In this document: in pieces, positions 27,431-38,500 of the stretch
How the letters are laid out: each line of letters begins with the position of its first letter
Position numbering within the stretch: the first letter of the stretch is position 1
Assembly: GCA_027491195.1 (NCBI GenBank)
Contig: JAIXWQ010000008.1
Location: 186,001-250,000 of the forward strand
Origin: Cytophagaceae bacterium
GTDB lineage: Bacteria > Bacteroidota > Bacteroidia > Cytophagales > Spirosomataceae
Reading direction: 5' to 3'
DNA length: 64,000 nucleotides
Position numbers and translations under genes: made by a program
Notes under the pieces: generated by a model
What the model was told of the DNA's origin: nothing
Databases searched by the model: none
The model's input: the letters and a program-made list of their open reading frames with translations, nothing else

Positions 27431-29453
27431 ACTTGGCTAGCCAGCCCTGTATCTCCGCATAATGGAACTTCGAATTATCTGGATTTAGAATCCAGTGATT
27501 CTCACCCGGGAAGACGATCAGCTTGGATGGAATCTGCAAGCGCTGGTGAATGCTCCAGTTTTCCAAGGTATTGTTAATCGGCACGCGGTAATCATTTTCA
27601 CCTACCGTTAAGAGCATAGGTGTTTTGAAATTTGCCGCGAAGCGCATTGGATTTTGTTCCTTCCAAGTCTTAGTAGGTACCCAAGGAGCTCCTCCATTCA
27701 TTAATTCTCTGCCCCAAATCACATCCGACGTTCCCCACTGTGCCTCAGAGTTCACTAAACCGGCATGGGAAATCAGACATTTGTAGTGAGACGTAGTTGC
27801 TTGCATCCAGTTCGCTAAGTGACCACCGTAGGACGCTCCACCAGCCGCTTGTTTGCTCCCATCGATGTAAGAGAAGCGTTTGATAGCATCAGCAGCGGCT
27901 TCTTGAATTTCTTGACCTGGACCTTTGAAGGGATCAAATTGAATATCTTGTGCGAATTTCTCGCCATAGCCCACAGATCCGGTATAATCTGTCATCACGA
28001 TCACATAGCCTGCTGAACCTAAAATATAGGGATTCCAACGGTAGCCGAATACATCTTTGAACGAGCTAGCTGGACCTCCGTGCATTAAAACGAACAAAGG
28101 GTATTTCTTCGAAGGATCGAATCCAGTCGGTTTCAAGACCACCGATCGGATGTTTTTTCCACGAGATGATTTAGTCCAAATCACCTCCGGCTTCTGTAAA
28201 TCCAATCCAGCTAAAACGGCGTCATTGGCTTTAGAAATGGCCTTCATGGTACCATTAGAAGACACCCAAACTTCAGGTGGAGAAGCAATGGATTGGTAAT
28301 AATAGGCAAAAACGGATGACTTTGCAGAAAGACTTAATCCAGTAAAGGATCCTGTTTCAGCTCCTAAAACAGGTTTTACTGATCCATCGGTAATGGAAAT
28401 TTCAACGATGCGATCAACACCCTGATCTTCAATACTTGCGTAAATAGAGGAACCGGCCATTTCCATATCATTGATGGGACGGTCGAGGGAGGTGGCTAAT
28501 TCTTTTTTAGCGCTATGAGTCGAGGCATCAAATCGATACAAGCGATTTAAGTAGTAGATTTTAGTACCGATAGCGGTACCGGATGCGATTAAATACTTAC
28601 CGTCTTCGGTATATTCCGCAGATGAGTAATCCGTTTCATCATTGACTAAAACGGACTCTTTTCCACCAGAAATACTAACGGAATAGATATTGGATTTCGC
28701 CGATTGAAAGGCTGTTGTGTTGTATTCCGTGGTTGCGGTAAAAACAACAGACTTTCCATCTGGACTAAAATTATAAGAACCTAAACGGAATCCAGAGGAT
28801 TGAACCAGCGAAATATCCTTCATCAAATTCACCGGTTGAGCGCCTGCTTTTAAATCCATCGCAAAAATGTGACCTTGTTTTTCATCTAACCAAGCATCCC
28901 AATAGCGAACGGGGAAGGAATGGTAGACTCTGGCTTTAGTCTTGATTTTCTTCTTTTCATCTGCTAATTTCTTACTGGCAGAATCAGTGAAAGCCGTAGG
29001 TAAAACACGACTAGAGAAAATGATTTTAGATCCGTCTGGGGAGAATTTGACATCGCTCACGCCAGTTGATAAAGTGGTTAAGCGTTGAGCTTCTCCCCCA
29101 GCTAGAGGAAGAACGTATAATTGAGGGGCGTCGTCGCCGTCTCTTTTGGCAATAAAATAAATCTTATCCGAAGCAGCAGACCACTGGTAATTGTCCTCGC
29201 CTCCTTTTGAATTCGTTAGCTTACGGGGTTCAGAAGAGCCATCTACAGCGGCAATCCAAAGATCGGAGGTTTGCTCGTCTAGATTATAAGAAGTCTCCAC
29301 TCGGGAATAGATGACGAAGCGGCCATCGGGTGAAATTTTAGGAGAACCCACTTTCTTTAATTTGATCATGATCTCATGGGTCATGGGCTTTTGGGCAGTT
29401 ACAGAGAAGCCTAAAACCAAAAAGCAGGTCAAGAATGTTAACAATTTTTTCAT
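27420..29453 (-). CDS. Exported S9-family peptidase (acylaminoacyl-peptidase type)
   Basis: This is a 677-residue exported prolyl-oligopeptidase-family serine peptidase with signal peptide MKKLLTFLTCFLVLGFSVTAQ. The N-terminal part is a beta-propeller of WD40-like/PD40 blades (KISPDGRFVIYSR, VKFSPDGSKIIFSS, YNFSPDGKSVVFT). The C-terminal alpha/beta-hydrolase domain has FVLMHGGPASSF, nucleophile Ser in GGASYGGHLANWM, Asp in VGENDYRVPI and His in PGENHWI. It likely removes dipeptides or acylated residues from peptides in the periplasm. It is divergent from the M13 peptidase, with a perfect palindrome between. Confidence 0.92.
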   Translation of the reverse strand: MKKLLTFLTCFLVLGFSVTAQKPMTHEIMIKLKKVGSPKISPDGRFVIYSRVETSYNLDEQTSDLWIAAVDGSSEPRKLTNSKGGEDNYQWSAASDKIYFIAKRDGDDAPQLYVLPLAGGEAQRLTTLSTGVSDVKFSPDGSKIIFSSRVLPTAFTDSASKKLADEKKKIKTKARVYHSFPVRYWDAWLDEKQGHIFAMDLKAGAQPVNLMKDISLVQSSGFRLGSYNFSPDGKSVVFTATTEYNTTAFQSAKSNIYSVSISGGKESVLVNDETDYSSAEYTEDGKYLIASGTAIGTKIYYLNRLYRFDASTHSAKKELATSLDRPINDMEMAGSSIYASIEDQGVDRIVEISITDGSVKPVLGAETGSFTGLSLSAKSSVFAYYYQSIASPPEVWVSSNGTMKAISKANDAVLAGLDLQKPEVIWTKSSRGKNIRSVVLKPTGFDPSKKYPLFVLMHGGPASSFKDVFGYRWNPYILGSAGYVIVMTDYTGSVGYGEKFAQDIQFDPFKGPGQEIQEAAADAIKRFSYIDGSKQAAGGASYGGHLANWMQATTSHYKCLISHAGLVNSEAQWGTSDVIWGRELMNGGAPWVPTKTWKEQNPMRFAANFKTPMLLTVGENDYRVPINNTLENWSIHQRLQIPSKLIVFPGENHWILNPDNSKFHYAEIQGWLAKYLN

Positions 29454-29469
29454 ATGGGTAGTTTAGATA

Positions 29470-29491
29470 CATTAAATTAATTAATTTAATG
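29470..29491. promoter_or_regulatory. Perfect 22-base palindrome between divergent peptidase genes
   Basis: The sequence from CATTAAATTAA to its exact complement is a perfect 22-base palindrome centred at 29480/29481. It lies 16 bases upstream of the S9 ATG and 19 bases upstream of the M13 ATG. It could be a shared operator, but its A/T-only core means it may simply be a promoter element. Confidence 0.5.
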
Positions 29492-29510
29492 TCACATCAA
29501 CCTTTTTCAA

Positions 29511-31541
29511 ATGAAAAATAAATACTACCAATTACTTATGGCAGGTTCGCTCCTTTTCGGTGGCAGTCTGTATGCCCAGGAAAAACCGGGTAAATTTATT
29601 GATCGCGACAACATGAATTTCAGCGTGAAAGCGGGAGACGATTTCGTGGAATACTCGAATGGTCCTTGGGTTAGAAGAAATCCAATACCCGCTAAAGAAA
29701 CACGCTGGGGTGCTTTCAATCAATTACGTGATTTCAATATCAATGCGATTAAAACAATCTTAGATGAGACCAAAGGAACGAAAGCTCCAGCAGGTTCTCC
29801 AGAAAGAAGAGTGGCTGATTTCTATGCGGCGGCTATGGACAGTTTGGCCATCGAAAAATTAGGCTACACTCCTATTCAAGCTGATTTACAACACATCGCA
29901 GGATTAAAATTCAAGTCGCAAGTAGTAACTGAAATTGCTCGCTTGCGTTCTTCAGGTATTGCCTCCCCTTTATTCGGATTCTACATCGGTCAAGACCGCA
30001 AGAATGTGGAGAAAATGGTACCTCAATTAGGACAAGGCGGAACATCCCTTCCTGATCGTGACTATTATTTAAAGAATGATGCACGTAGTTTGAAAATCCA
30101 AGAGGCATTCAAGAAATACGTAGCGACATTATTTACTTTAACAGGAACACCAGAGGCGCAAGCTAAGACAAATGCGGAGACGGTTTTCCAATTAGAGAAG
30201 AAATTAGCTGAGGCTCAAATGGCGCGTGTTGAAATGCGTGATCCTTATAAAACGTATAATAAGTTTGCCTTTGCTGAGTTCAACCAAAAGACTCCAGCAT
30301 TTAACTGGGCTTTGACTTTCCAAGATTTTGGAACAACGGCTCCTGATTCTATCTTAGTAGGTGCTCCTAAATTCTTTGAGGCAGCTAATAAAATGCTAAT
30401 TGAGACGCCGGTAGAGACTTGGAAGACCTATTTAGCTTGGAATGTATTACGTAGCAGTGCAGGATATTTGAGCTCGCCTTTCGTGAAAGCAAGTTTCGCT
30501 TATTCACAAGTATTATCAGGCCAAAAAGTTCAAGCACCAAGATGGCAACGCATGTCTTCTATGACAGACGGAACTTTAGGCGAATTATTAGGTCAATTGT
30601 ATGTAGCTAAATATTTCAAGCCAGAAGCGAAAGCGAGAATGGTAGAATTAGTAGCTAACCTTCGCAAAGCGTTTGCCGTACGCATCAACAAATTAGATTG
30701 GATGAGCGCGGAAACGAAAGAGAAGGCTTTGGCAAAATTAAATGCCTTCACGCCTAAGATCGGGTATCCTGATAAATGGAAGAACTACGATGGCTTAGAA
30801 ATCTCAGCTACAGAATACTATGGCAACATCCGTCGCGCTGGTGCCTGGGGTTTCCAAGAAAACTTAGCTCAATTAGGCAAACCAGTAGACAGAAGCAAAT
30901 GGGGAATGACGCCACCAACGGTGAACGCGTATTACAGCCCAGTAATGAACGAAATCGTTTTCCCAGCAGGGATCTTGCAATTCCCTTTCTTCGCTGCTGA
31001 CGCAGACGACGCGATCAACTATGGTGGAATCGGAGCCGTTATCGGTCACGAAATGTCACACGGATTCGACGATTCAGGTAGCCAATACGACAAAGATGGA
31101 ACGTTACGCAACTGGTGGACAAAAGACGATTTAGCGAAATTCAAGGCTAGAACGGAGCTTTTGGGTAAGCAATTTGATGCCTATACAGTTCAAGACACCA
31201 TCCACGTGAACGGTAAATTGACGATGGGCGAAAACATCGGTGACTTAGGTGGTTTGAACATGGCTTACGAGGCATTCAAAATGACGAAGCAAGGTAAGTC
31301 TACCAAGAAAATTGACGGATTTACTCCAGATCAACGTTTCTTCTTAGCATGGGCACAAGTTTGGAGAGGTTCATCTCTTCCAGAAACAGAAGCTCAACAA
31401 GTATTAACAGATCCTCACTCACCTGGTCAATACCGTACCATCGGTGCTCCGGTAAACATGGATGCGTGGTACAAGGCATTTGATGTGAAACCGGGAGATA
31501 AGTTGTACAAGAAGCCGGAAGATCGGATTAAGATTTGGTAA
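29511..31541 (+). CDS. Exported M13-family zinc metallopeptidase (PepO/neprilysin-like)
   Basis: This is a 676-residue neprilysin-family endopeptidase for short peptides, with a signal peptide that includes YYQLLMAGSLLFGGSLYAQ. The zinc site is the HExxH of IGHEMSHGFDDSG (about residue 519) and the third ligand Glu in GENIGDLGGL. NAYYSPVMNEIVFPAGILQ is the classical substrate-binding stretch (NAYY), and the C-terminal Trp (RIKIW) is also typical. It is divergently transcribed from one S9 peptidase and convergent with another, making a peptide-degradation cluster. Confidence 0.95.
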   Translation: MKNKYYQLLMAGSLLFGGSLYAQEKPGKFIDRDNMNFSVKAGDDFVEYSNGPWVRRNPIPAKETRWGAFNQLRDFNINAIKTILDETKGTKAPAGSPERRVADFYAAAMDSLAIEKLGYTPIQADLQHIAGLKFKSQVVTEIARLRSSGIASPLFGFYIGQDRKNVEKMVPQLGQGGTSLPDRDYYLKNDARSLKIQEAFKKYVATLFTLTGTPEAQAKTNAETVFQLEKKLAEAQMARVEMRDPYKTYNKFAFAEFNQKTPAFNWALTFQDFGTTAPDSILVGAPKFFEAANKMLIETPVETWKTYLAWNVLRSSAGYLSSPFVKASFAYSQVLSGQKVQAPRWQRMSSMTDGTLGELLGQLYVAKYFKPEAKARMVELVANLRKAFAVRINKLDWMSAETKEKALAKLNAFTPKIGYPDKWKNYDGLEISATEYYGNIRRAGAWGFQENLAQLGKPVDRSKWGMTPPTVNAYYSPVMNEIVFPAGILQFPFFAADADDAINYGGIGAVIGHEMSHGFDDSGSQYDKDGTLRNWWTKDDLAKFKARTELLGKQFDAYTVQDTIHVNGKLTMGENIGDLGGLNMAYEAFKMTKQGKSTKKIDGFTPDQRFFLAWAQVWRGSSLPETEAQQVLTDPHSPGQYRTIGAPVNMDAWYKAFDVKPGDKLYKKPEDRIKIW

Positions 31542-31577
31542 TCTCTAGAGTAGAGATAATAGAGTAGAGAGTAGAGA
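31539..31577. repeat. Heptad array at the M13 peptidase gene end
   Basis: Directly after the TAA stop the words AGAGTAG, AGATAAT, AGAGTAG, AGAGTAG and AGATTCT follow in phase. The ends (AATCTCTA and TAGAGATT) are inverted, so a weak hairpin can form. It shares the 7-base period of the other elements. A strong terminator follows at 31589. Confidence 0.75.
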
Positions 31578-31588
31578 TTCTGCTCAAC

Positions 31589-31622
31589 AAAAAAAGGCGA
31601 CCCTGCGGGTCGCCTTTTTTTT
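31589..31622. terminator. Bidirectional terminator between M13 and S9 peptidase genes
   Basis: An eight-base GC stem (GGCGACCC / GGGTCGCC) with a three-base loop has seven A before and eight T after. It serves both convergent genes. Confidence 0.92.
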
Positions 31623-31633
31623 CTACACTTCTG

Positions 31634-34036
31634 TTATTTCACGTATTTTTCTAACCATTGGAATTGCTCCCAAAGCAAGTGCAACACGTTTTCTTTTCCT
31701 CTATAACTATGAGCTTCGTAAGGCAAGTAGACAAAACGAGTGGTTCCTCCATTTCCTTTCAAAGCAGCATATAAACGCTCTGAGTTGATAGGGAAAGTAC
31801 CCGTATTATCGTCTTGCTCGCCGTGTACTAATAAAATCGGCTCTTTGATTTTATCCGCATAGCTGAATGGACTCATTTCATAGTATAATTGCGGTGCTTG
31901 CCAGTAGGTACGGTCCTCGTTTTGGAAACCAAAAGGAGTCAAGGTACGATTGTATGCCCCACTGCGTGCGATTCCCGCTTTAAACAAATCCGTGTGTGCT
32001 AATAAATTCGCCGTCATAAACGCACCATAACTATGACCACCCACGGCCATACGCTTGCGATCGCCCACACCCAGAGAAACCAAATGGTCAATCGCAGCAG
32101 ATGCATTTAAACGTAATTGATCGACAAAGTTATCGTTCGGCTTTTTCGAGGCATCCGTAGACACGATTGGCATTTCGGCATTATCTAAAATCGCATAGCC
32201 TTGTGTCGCATAATAGATAGGCGAAGCCCAGCTTAACGTGGTAAAGCGATCTTTGCTACCCCGAATTTGAGCAGCATCGGCAGCGGAATTAAATTCACGT
32301 GGATACGCCCAAATCAAGACTGGAAGCGGACCATCTTTTTCTTTATTATATCCTTTAGGTAAATATAAATCACCCGTTAAGTCTACGCCATCCGCACGCT
32401 TGTATTTGATTTTCTCTTTTGTGATCCCCACTAAATTAGGATATGGATTCTCAAATTGAGTTAATGCTTTATCCTGAGCCGGATTTAACAAGTTCTTGAT
32501 GAAATAATTAGGCACCTCCGTCTGAGATTCCTTTCTGCTTAAAACCAACAGTTTATCGGCATCGATTACCTCTTCGACTTGCTCAAAATAACCCGGTTTC
32601 GCGCGCCAAATAATCTCATTCTTCTTCGTCGCTAAATCAAATTTCGAGATAAAGGGAAGATCACCCTGATCAGAAGAACCCACCGGATTATTCATCAAAA
32701 TTTTTGTTCCTCCATCCGTTAATTGAATTACCTCGCGACCGAAGGCATTTTTCGTCATAACGGGACTGCCTGGATTTTTGTAGGCATCTGTTAAATTACG
32801 CTCATATAATAATTCGAGAGATCCATCCACTGACGAATAAGCACTCACTTTCGATGTCTGCTTACCACGTAAAACCTCCGTCACTAAAGCCAATTTTGCA
32901 TTTCCCCAGGTAACTCCGGCAAAACGGGTTTTGGTCTTAAATAATTGCTTCGCTTCTTGCGTAAAAGGAGCGGATAATGAATACACCGCATCGTGGAATT
33001 CGACTTGCTTTTTGATAAATCCACTGTCTAAAGGCATCGCGTATACCAATGAAGCTGGCTCATCATCACGCCACTCGAAACCTCTAGGCACATTTTGTAC
33101 GTTATCATTACCCGATGGAGCGCTCTCAGCAGAAGGTAATTTTGCCACCTCTTTCAGCAGTTTACCTGTTAAATCGAGTAGGCTAACAGTCGTTGGAAAT
33201 CCATAGGCAGGCACCGCATACGAGAAAGGTTTCGCAATCGTGCGTGTCATAATATAGCGGCGGTCCGGAGATAATTGGAAAGCACTGTACAAGGCAGGCT
33301 CCCCTATTTTCTTGTTTACTCCGTTTTTATACAGCACTAATTGGGACTCCGCATAATAGGCAAACAAGCTCTCGTCATAGGGGGATTTAATTAAATCCTG
33401 GTAGGTTGGACGAGGTGCTGCTTTCCCCACATTCTGCTGAATCGTGGGTCCTTTAGGCGTAATAGGGCGCTTAGGAGCACCTGCCGCATCGTGCGTCGTC
33501 ACCTTGTATAAAATGGTTTGGTCGTCCACCCAAGTGAAGGCATTTCCCACCACCTGATTCAGTGGGGCTGAATTCACGCGGGACGCTTTTTTAGTAGCGA
33601 TATCGATTACATATAAATCGACACCATTCACCTCCGTTTGTGCAAAGGCAATTTTCGTTTCGGAAGGATTCCAAGCAATAGCTCCAGCCGCTAAGTTTTT
33701 AGGCAAGCCCGTAATTTCCATTTTTGCGCCCGTGCGAATCGATTGCAAAGTAATGCTGCTGATAGGACTTTGGCGAGAGGGTGAAAAGTTCAAGGGGTTC
33801 AAACGAAGACCCGCAATTTTCATCTCCGGCTGACCTAATTCTTCCACAGTCGGATAGGAATTACGGCCTAATAACAAGAGAATCTCCGCTTTCGAATCGA
33901 TACGAACAAGGGGCGTTGGTTTCGCTAAAAGTAAATCCGCAATGGCCTTAGGAGGCAATTGATAGGTATCGTCCTGGCCAAAAGAGGGAGAAAAAGACAA
34001 GACGCTAAGCGCCGCAATTAAGATTGATTTTTTCAT
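31634..34036 (-). CDS. Exported S9-family prolyl-oligopeptidase-like serine peptidase
   Basis: This is a large (800-residue) S9 family peptidase with signal peptide MKKSILIAALSVLSFSPSFGQ. The N-terminal half is a beta-propeller. The C-terminal hydrolase domain has nucleophile Ser in GGHSYGAFMTANLLA (about residue 660), Asp in VHGEQDDNTGTF and His in PYEAHSYRG. It lies downstream of the third SusC-SusD pair on the same strand, separated by a terminator-like hairpin. It probably cleaves peptides in the periplasm; the substrate is unknown. Confidence 0.9.
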   Translation of the reverse strand: MKKSILIAALSVLSFSPSFGQDDTYQLPPKAIADLLLAKPTPLVRIDSKAEILLLLGRNSYPTVEELGQPEMKIAGLRLNPLNFSPSRQSPISSITLQSIRTGAKMEITGLPKNLAAGAIAWNPSETKIAFAQTEVNGVDLYVIDIATKKASRVNSAPLNQVVGNAFTWVDDQTILYKVTTHDAAGAPKRPITPKGPTIQQNVGKAAPRPTYQDLIKSPYDESLFAYYAESQLVLYKNGVNKKIGEPALYSAFQLSPDRRYIMTRTIAKPFSYAVPAYGFPTTVSLLDLTGKLLKEVAKLPSAESAPSGNDNVQNVPRGFEWRDDEPASLVYAMPLDSGFIKKQVEFHDAVYSLSAPFTQEAKQLFKTKTRFAGVTWGNAKLALVTEVLRGKQTSKVSAYSSVDGSLELLYERNLTDAYKNPGSPVMTKNAFGREVIQLTDGGTKILMNNPVGSSDQGDLPFISKFDLATKKNEIIWRAKPGYFEQVEEVIDADKLLVLSRKESQTEVPNYFIKNLLNPAQDKALTQFENPYPNLVGITKEKIKYKRADGVDLTGDLYLPKGYNKEKDGPLPVLIWAYPREFNSAADAAQIRGSKDRFTTLSWASPIYYATQGYAILDNAEMPIVSTDASKKPNDNFVDQLRLNASAAIDHLVSLGVGDRKRMAVGGHSYGAFMTANLLAHTDLFKAGIARSGAYNRTLTPFGFQNEDRTYWQAPQLYYEMSPFSYADKIKEPILLVHGEQDDNTGTFPINSERLYAALKGNGGTTRFVYLPYEAHSYRGKENVLHLLWEQFQWLEKYVK

Positions 34037-34052
34037 AGTTGAGATTTAAACA

Positions 34053-34085
34053 AAAAAAGGTGGCCTATCGCTAAGCCACCTTTAA
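34053..34085 (-). terminator. Terminator after SusD pair 1
   Basis: A hairpin with AAGGTGGC / GCCACCTT arms and a ten-base loop ends in seven T on the minus strand. It lies 14 bases after the SusD stop and 17 bases before the S9 ATG, so it could terminate or attenuate. Confidence 0.8.
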
Positions 34086-34098
34086 TTTACAAAAATAA

Positions 34099-35580
34099 TT
34101 ATAACGGATTCTGTACAATCGCTGGATTTGCATTAATCTCACGACGTGGGATTAAGAACTCCCAACGTACATCACCTGGTGCTACATCAAATAACAAGGC
34201 AACAGATGCAATCGCATTCGTACCATTTCTATTTAAGGCTGCATTCGTACGCTTCAAGTCTAAGAAGCGATGTCCTTCACCCCAAAGCTCAATACGACGC
34301 TGTAATAAAATTTCATTAATCAAGGCTACACCTGTGCTAGTTGATTTTACATAGCTCGCATCTCTCGTCTTTACTAAATCAAATAACACCTGAGAAGCGC
34401 CTGCCGCATCATTTAAACGCGCTTTTGCCTCAGCCTCAATTAAGTACATCTCAGCCGCACGCATGTAAGGAACGTCTCCTTGCGCAGAAGTAGACGGAGT
34501 ACCTGGCAATCTGAACTTCTGATTCAAGAACTTCGGACGAACACCCCCTGGAGGAACGATCGAATTCGCTGCTGTAGGTGTCTCTACCCACATTTTAGCT
34601 CTAACGTCTGTAGCAGGAATTTGCTTGTACAACAAGCTGTTAATTACCTTAGGATAGGTACGAATAACCGTCGAGTTGTAGTTACAAGAAATATACGAGT
34701 GGTAGGCACCAAAATATTCCGTTTGATCTTCTAAGTGATCAAAGCCCCACATCCACTCTGAATTCGTCAAATCTTGGAATCCATCTTGGTATTGTGTTTG
34801 AGTCATAGGTGCATAACCTGCACGCGCCTCAGCCGCAAACTTCGCCGCATTTGTCCAATCTTGTTGAACTAAAGCAACACGTGCTTGCAAACCTTTCACA
34901 ACGCTCAAGTTAATGTGGGATTTATTTAAACGAGATGTCGTCAATAAAGTAGCCGCATCTGCTAAATCCTTGTTAATCTGCGTATAAACTTCCTCTACCG
35001 TATTACGTGGCTTACCTTCTGTAGTAGGTTCTAATACCAAAGGCACACCTAATTGCGTGTTTGGCTTAGCAGTCGCATCGTAACGCTTTCCGTATAATTG
35101 CACTAAGTTGAAGTAACCAAAAGCACGAAGTGCTAAAGCTTCCCCTTTCAATGCATTACGATCAGCTGCAGGACCTACTGCCTTATCAATATTAGCAATT
35201 CCAATGTTCGCATTACCGATAATGCGGTAGTACATTTCATACGGAAACTGAACCATCGTATTTACGTCAGAACGGTGAGCTGTCCAACGCGTTTCTCCCA
35301 CGTGCCATGAAGCAGCTGTAGTTCCTAAGACCATATCCTCACCCATGTGATCTAAGATGATCATCATCGCTGGGTGGCCTGAGTGACCTTGAGAACTTAA
35401 ATAACGAACGATAAATGAACGGTAAATACCGTTAATGGCAGCAGCTGCATTCTTTGTAGTAGAATAGGCTGAGCCCGCATCAATACTCGCGGTAGGCGTA
35501 GTATCTAAATATGCTTCTTCGCAAGAAGTGAATAGTAATGCGAATACAAGCGAAAAGTAAACTAAATATTTCTTTTTCAT
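34099..35580 (-). CDS. SusD/RagB-family outer-membrane lipoprotein (pair 1)
   Basis: This is a surface nutrient-binding lipoprotein partnering the SusC transporter encoded nine bases upstream. The lipobox in YLVYFSLVFALLFTSCEEAY gives a mature N-terminal Cys20. The SusD-type TPR helical core is visible, with the C-terminal motif LLQRRIELWGEGHRFLDLKR at about 435-454 and PRREINANP near the end. At 493 residues it has the normal size. SusD proteins act as lids on SusC and determine which oligomer is captured; the ligand here is unknown. Confidence 0.93.
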   Translation of the reverse strand: MKKKYLVYFSLVFALLFTSCEEAYLDTTPTASIDAGSAYSTTKNAAAAINGIYRSFIVRYLSSQGHSGHPAMMIILDHMGEDMVLGTTAASWHVGETRWTAHRSDVNTMVQFPYEMYYRIIGNANIGIANIDKAVGPAADRNALKGEALALRAFGYFNLVQLYGKRYDATAKPNTQLGVPLVLEPTTEGKPRNTVEEVYTQINKDLADAATLLTTSRLNKSHINLSVVKGLQARVALVQQDWTNAAKFAAEARAGYAPMTQTQYQDGFQDLTNSEWMWGFDHLEDQTEYFGAYHSYISCNYNSTVIRTYPKVINSLLYKQIPATDVRAKMWVETPTAANSIVPPGGVRPKFLNQKFRLPGTPSTSAQGDVPYMRAAEMYLIEAEAKARLNDAAGASQVLFDLVKTRDASYVKSTSTGVALINEILLQRRIELWGEGHRFLDLKRTNAALNRNGTNAIASVALLFDVAPGDVRWEFLIPRREINANPAIVQNPL

Positions 35581-35589
35581 GATTCTATA

Positions 35590-38500
35590 TTATAAAGAGA
35601 ATGATAGACCTAATACCAATGACTTAGCAGGGCTGTAGACGTTACTAGTTGTACCACCAAAGTTCTGCTGAACATTCATTCCGCTTCTACGTGATAACAT
35701 CAAGAAGTTTTCACCACTGACATATACCTGTGCATTATCAATTTTTAGTCTGTTCAATACCGTTCTAGGTAAACGATAAGATAAAGTGACAGTTCTAATA
35801 TTCATAAAACTTCCATCAATTAACCAACGATCAGAAGCCGCATCGAAATCAGCTGTTCTTCCAGCATCCATACGAGGAACATTTGTAATATCGCCTGGAT
35901 TCACCCAACGCTTCAAGATATCTACGTGTTTCGCATTGTGGTATCCTGCACCCATTAAACCAGCATACGCTGCATCATAGATTTTACCCCCTAATTGATA
36001 CACCATTAATGCCGTCAATGAGAATCCTTTATAACGTAATGAAGTATTTACCGATCCTGTTAAATCAGGAATAGAAGTACCATTGTACCAATATCTTGCA
36101 TTAGCAATATTATTCGTCAAGGTATCACCGTTAGCTGTAATTCTAGAGTTAGAAGCCACATAAGAAATAGCACGGTATTCAGCTACACCCGTTTCTGGGT
36201 TAACACCTTTGTACTCACGTAACCAATAATCGTAAAGTGAGCTTCCCTCTTTTAATTTCTTCGTACCATCGATGATCTCCTTGCTTTCTGCAGGCATCTT
36301 CGTGATCTTATTCTCTAAACGAGTCGCGTTTAAGTCTACATTCCAAGTAAAGTCTTTCGTTCTTACCAGGTCAGCACTTAACTGAAGTTCGATACCTCTG
36401 TTGTACATAGAACCGATGTTACGTGTCTCTGAACCAATACCTACTGATAATGGAAGAGGCACCGCAAAAATCAAGTTAGTCGACTGACGATCGAAATATT
36501 CCACCGTACCAGAGATTCTGTTTTTGAATAAACCGAATTCTAAAGCCACATCAAATGACGTATTCGTCTCCCACTCTAAGCTTTTTGAACCTAAAGATGA
36601 CTGCAAAATACCTGGCTCTGTCGCATTATTCCAACCTAAAGCATACAATGGCTGCCAAGCATAGTTGCTGATACCCCCGTCGTTACCTGTTTGGCCCCAT
36701 GAACTTCTCAATTTTAAGTTATCGATAAACGTTAACTCCTTAATGAAATCTTCTTGATCTAAACGCCAAGCAGCTGATGCTGAGTAGAATGTACCCCAAC
36801 GCTTGTCTTGGTAGAACTTAGAAGAACCATCACGACGTGCAGAGAACGATACGAAATACTTCGAATCATAATCATAGTTCAAACGAGAGAAGAAACCTTC
36901 CACACGACGAATGTCATACTGAGATGTCAAGTTCGTAGTAGTCGTAAAGTTGATTAACTCGTAGTTACCATCTAAGATTTGCTGTGAACGTGAACCATCT
37001 AAGCTATTGCTCACTAGGTTATAATTTTCATGACCTAAAAGGGCATCCACCGTATGCTTTCCAAAAGAATGGTTATACGTTAACAACTGAGATAAGTTGT
37101 AGTTTGTAATATTTTCAAATGAATTAGACGCACGACCTGCTGGCGCACCGTCACCGATTTCTGGGTTACCAAATACAATCGAATTCGCATTCGTGATATC
37201 CACACCCACGTTATTCGTGAATTTAAAATCCTTCAAGAAAGAAATCTCGCCATATGCACGACCACCCAATAGATTTCTGCGGAAGAAGTTTTCGTTTAAT
37301 TCGGTTTCAGCAATCACGTGACGACCACCGTATTGAGGACGGTTAGATAATCCTAAAGCGCTTAAATTACCATAGTCATAGCGACGTTTTCCATTTTCCA
37401 ACTTTAAGAAAGAACCTGGACTTGCTGGATCATACGCATATACTGGATAGATTGGCGCCATTCCACGTGTGAAGAAGAAGGGATTCACAAAAGAAGTACC
37501 CCCGTCGGCTGTTGACTGATTCGAAGTCGTTACAGTCGTATTCATGTTTGCACCTACTTTGAACCAATTGTTCATCTGGCTGTTCACATTTAAACGAGCC
37601 GTAAAACGATCGTAATCTGATTTGATTTGGTAACCCTTATCATTTAAATAAGATACAGATAAGAAATAATCTGACTTACCATTCGAACCAGAGAAGTTCG
37701 CAGCTACTTCATCACGGATACCCTGACGCATTACCGCTTTCTCCCAGTTTAAATCATCAGCATTGTAAATCAATTGCGCTGCAGCATTTAATTTACCATC
37801 CGTTCCTACTAATTGAGCAAAAGGAACGTTGTATACGTTATATCCAGTTCCTACGATGGCACCTAATCCAGCCGATGCTGTTGTATTTGCAGTAGCAATA
37901 GCTACCGGGTTAGTCGCACGATAAGCTAAATTATTACGATTCGACTCCCACATTAATGGGTAATAATCTGCAGGACCTACGCGATCATATTCAGGAAGTG
38001 CACGTGTGTTAAATCCTTTTGTGTATTTAACATTAATCGAATTTTTACCTTTTGCACCTTTCTTCGTTGTCACCATTACCACACCATTTGCTGCACGAGC
38101 ACCATAAAGTGCCGTAGAAGCAGCGTCTTTCAATACGGTAATAGACTCAATATCATCATTATTTAAGTTCGCAATACTCGCAGAGTAAGGCACACCATCA
38201 ACAACGTATAAAGGATCATTCGAAGAAGAGATCGAACCAAAACCACGTACACGAATAGCTGGAGCTGAACCTGGTTGACCAGACGTAGATGTCGTTGTCA
38301 CACCCGGAGCAATACCTTCTAAAGCTTGTCCAATGTTCGTGATCGGTCTAACACCTAATTTCTCTGCAGTAACTTTCGCTGATGAACCGGTAAAAGAAGA
38401 TTTCTTTGCGGTTCCAAAGGTCGTGATAACCACTTCATCTAAAGTCGATGTAGCAGAAGCTAGCACCACGTTGATTTGGGTACGGTTACCTACACGAACC

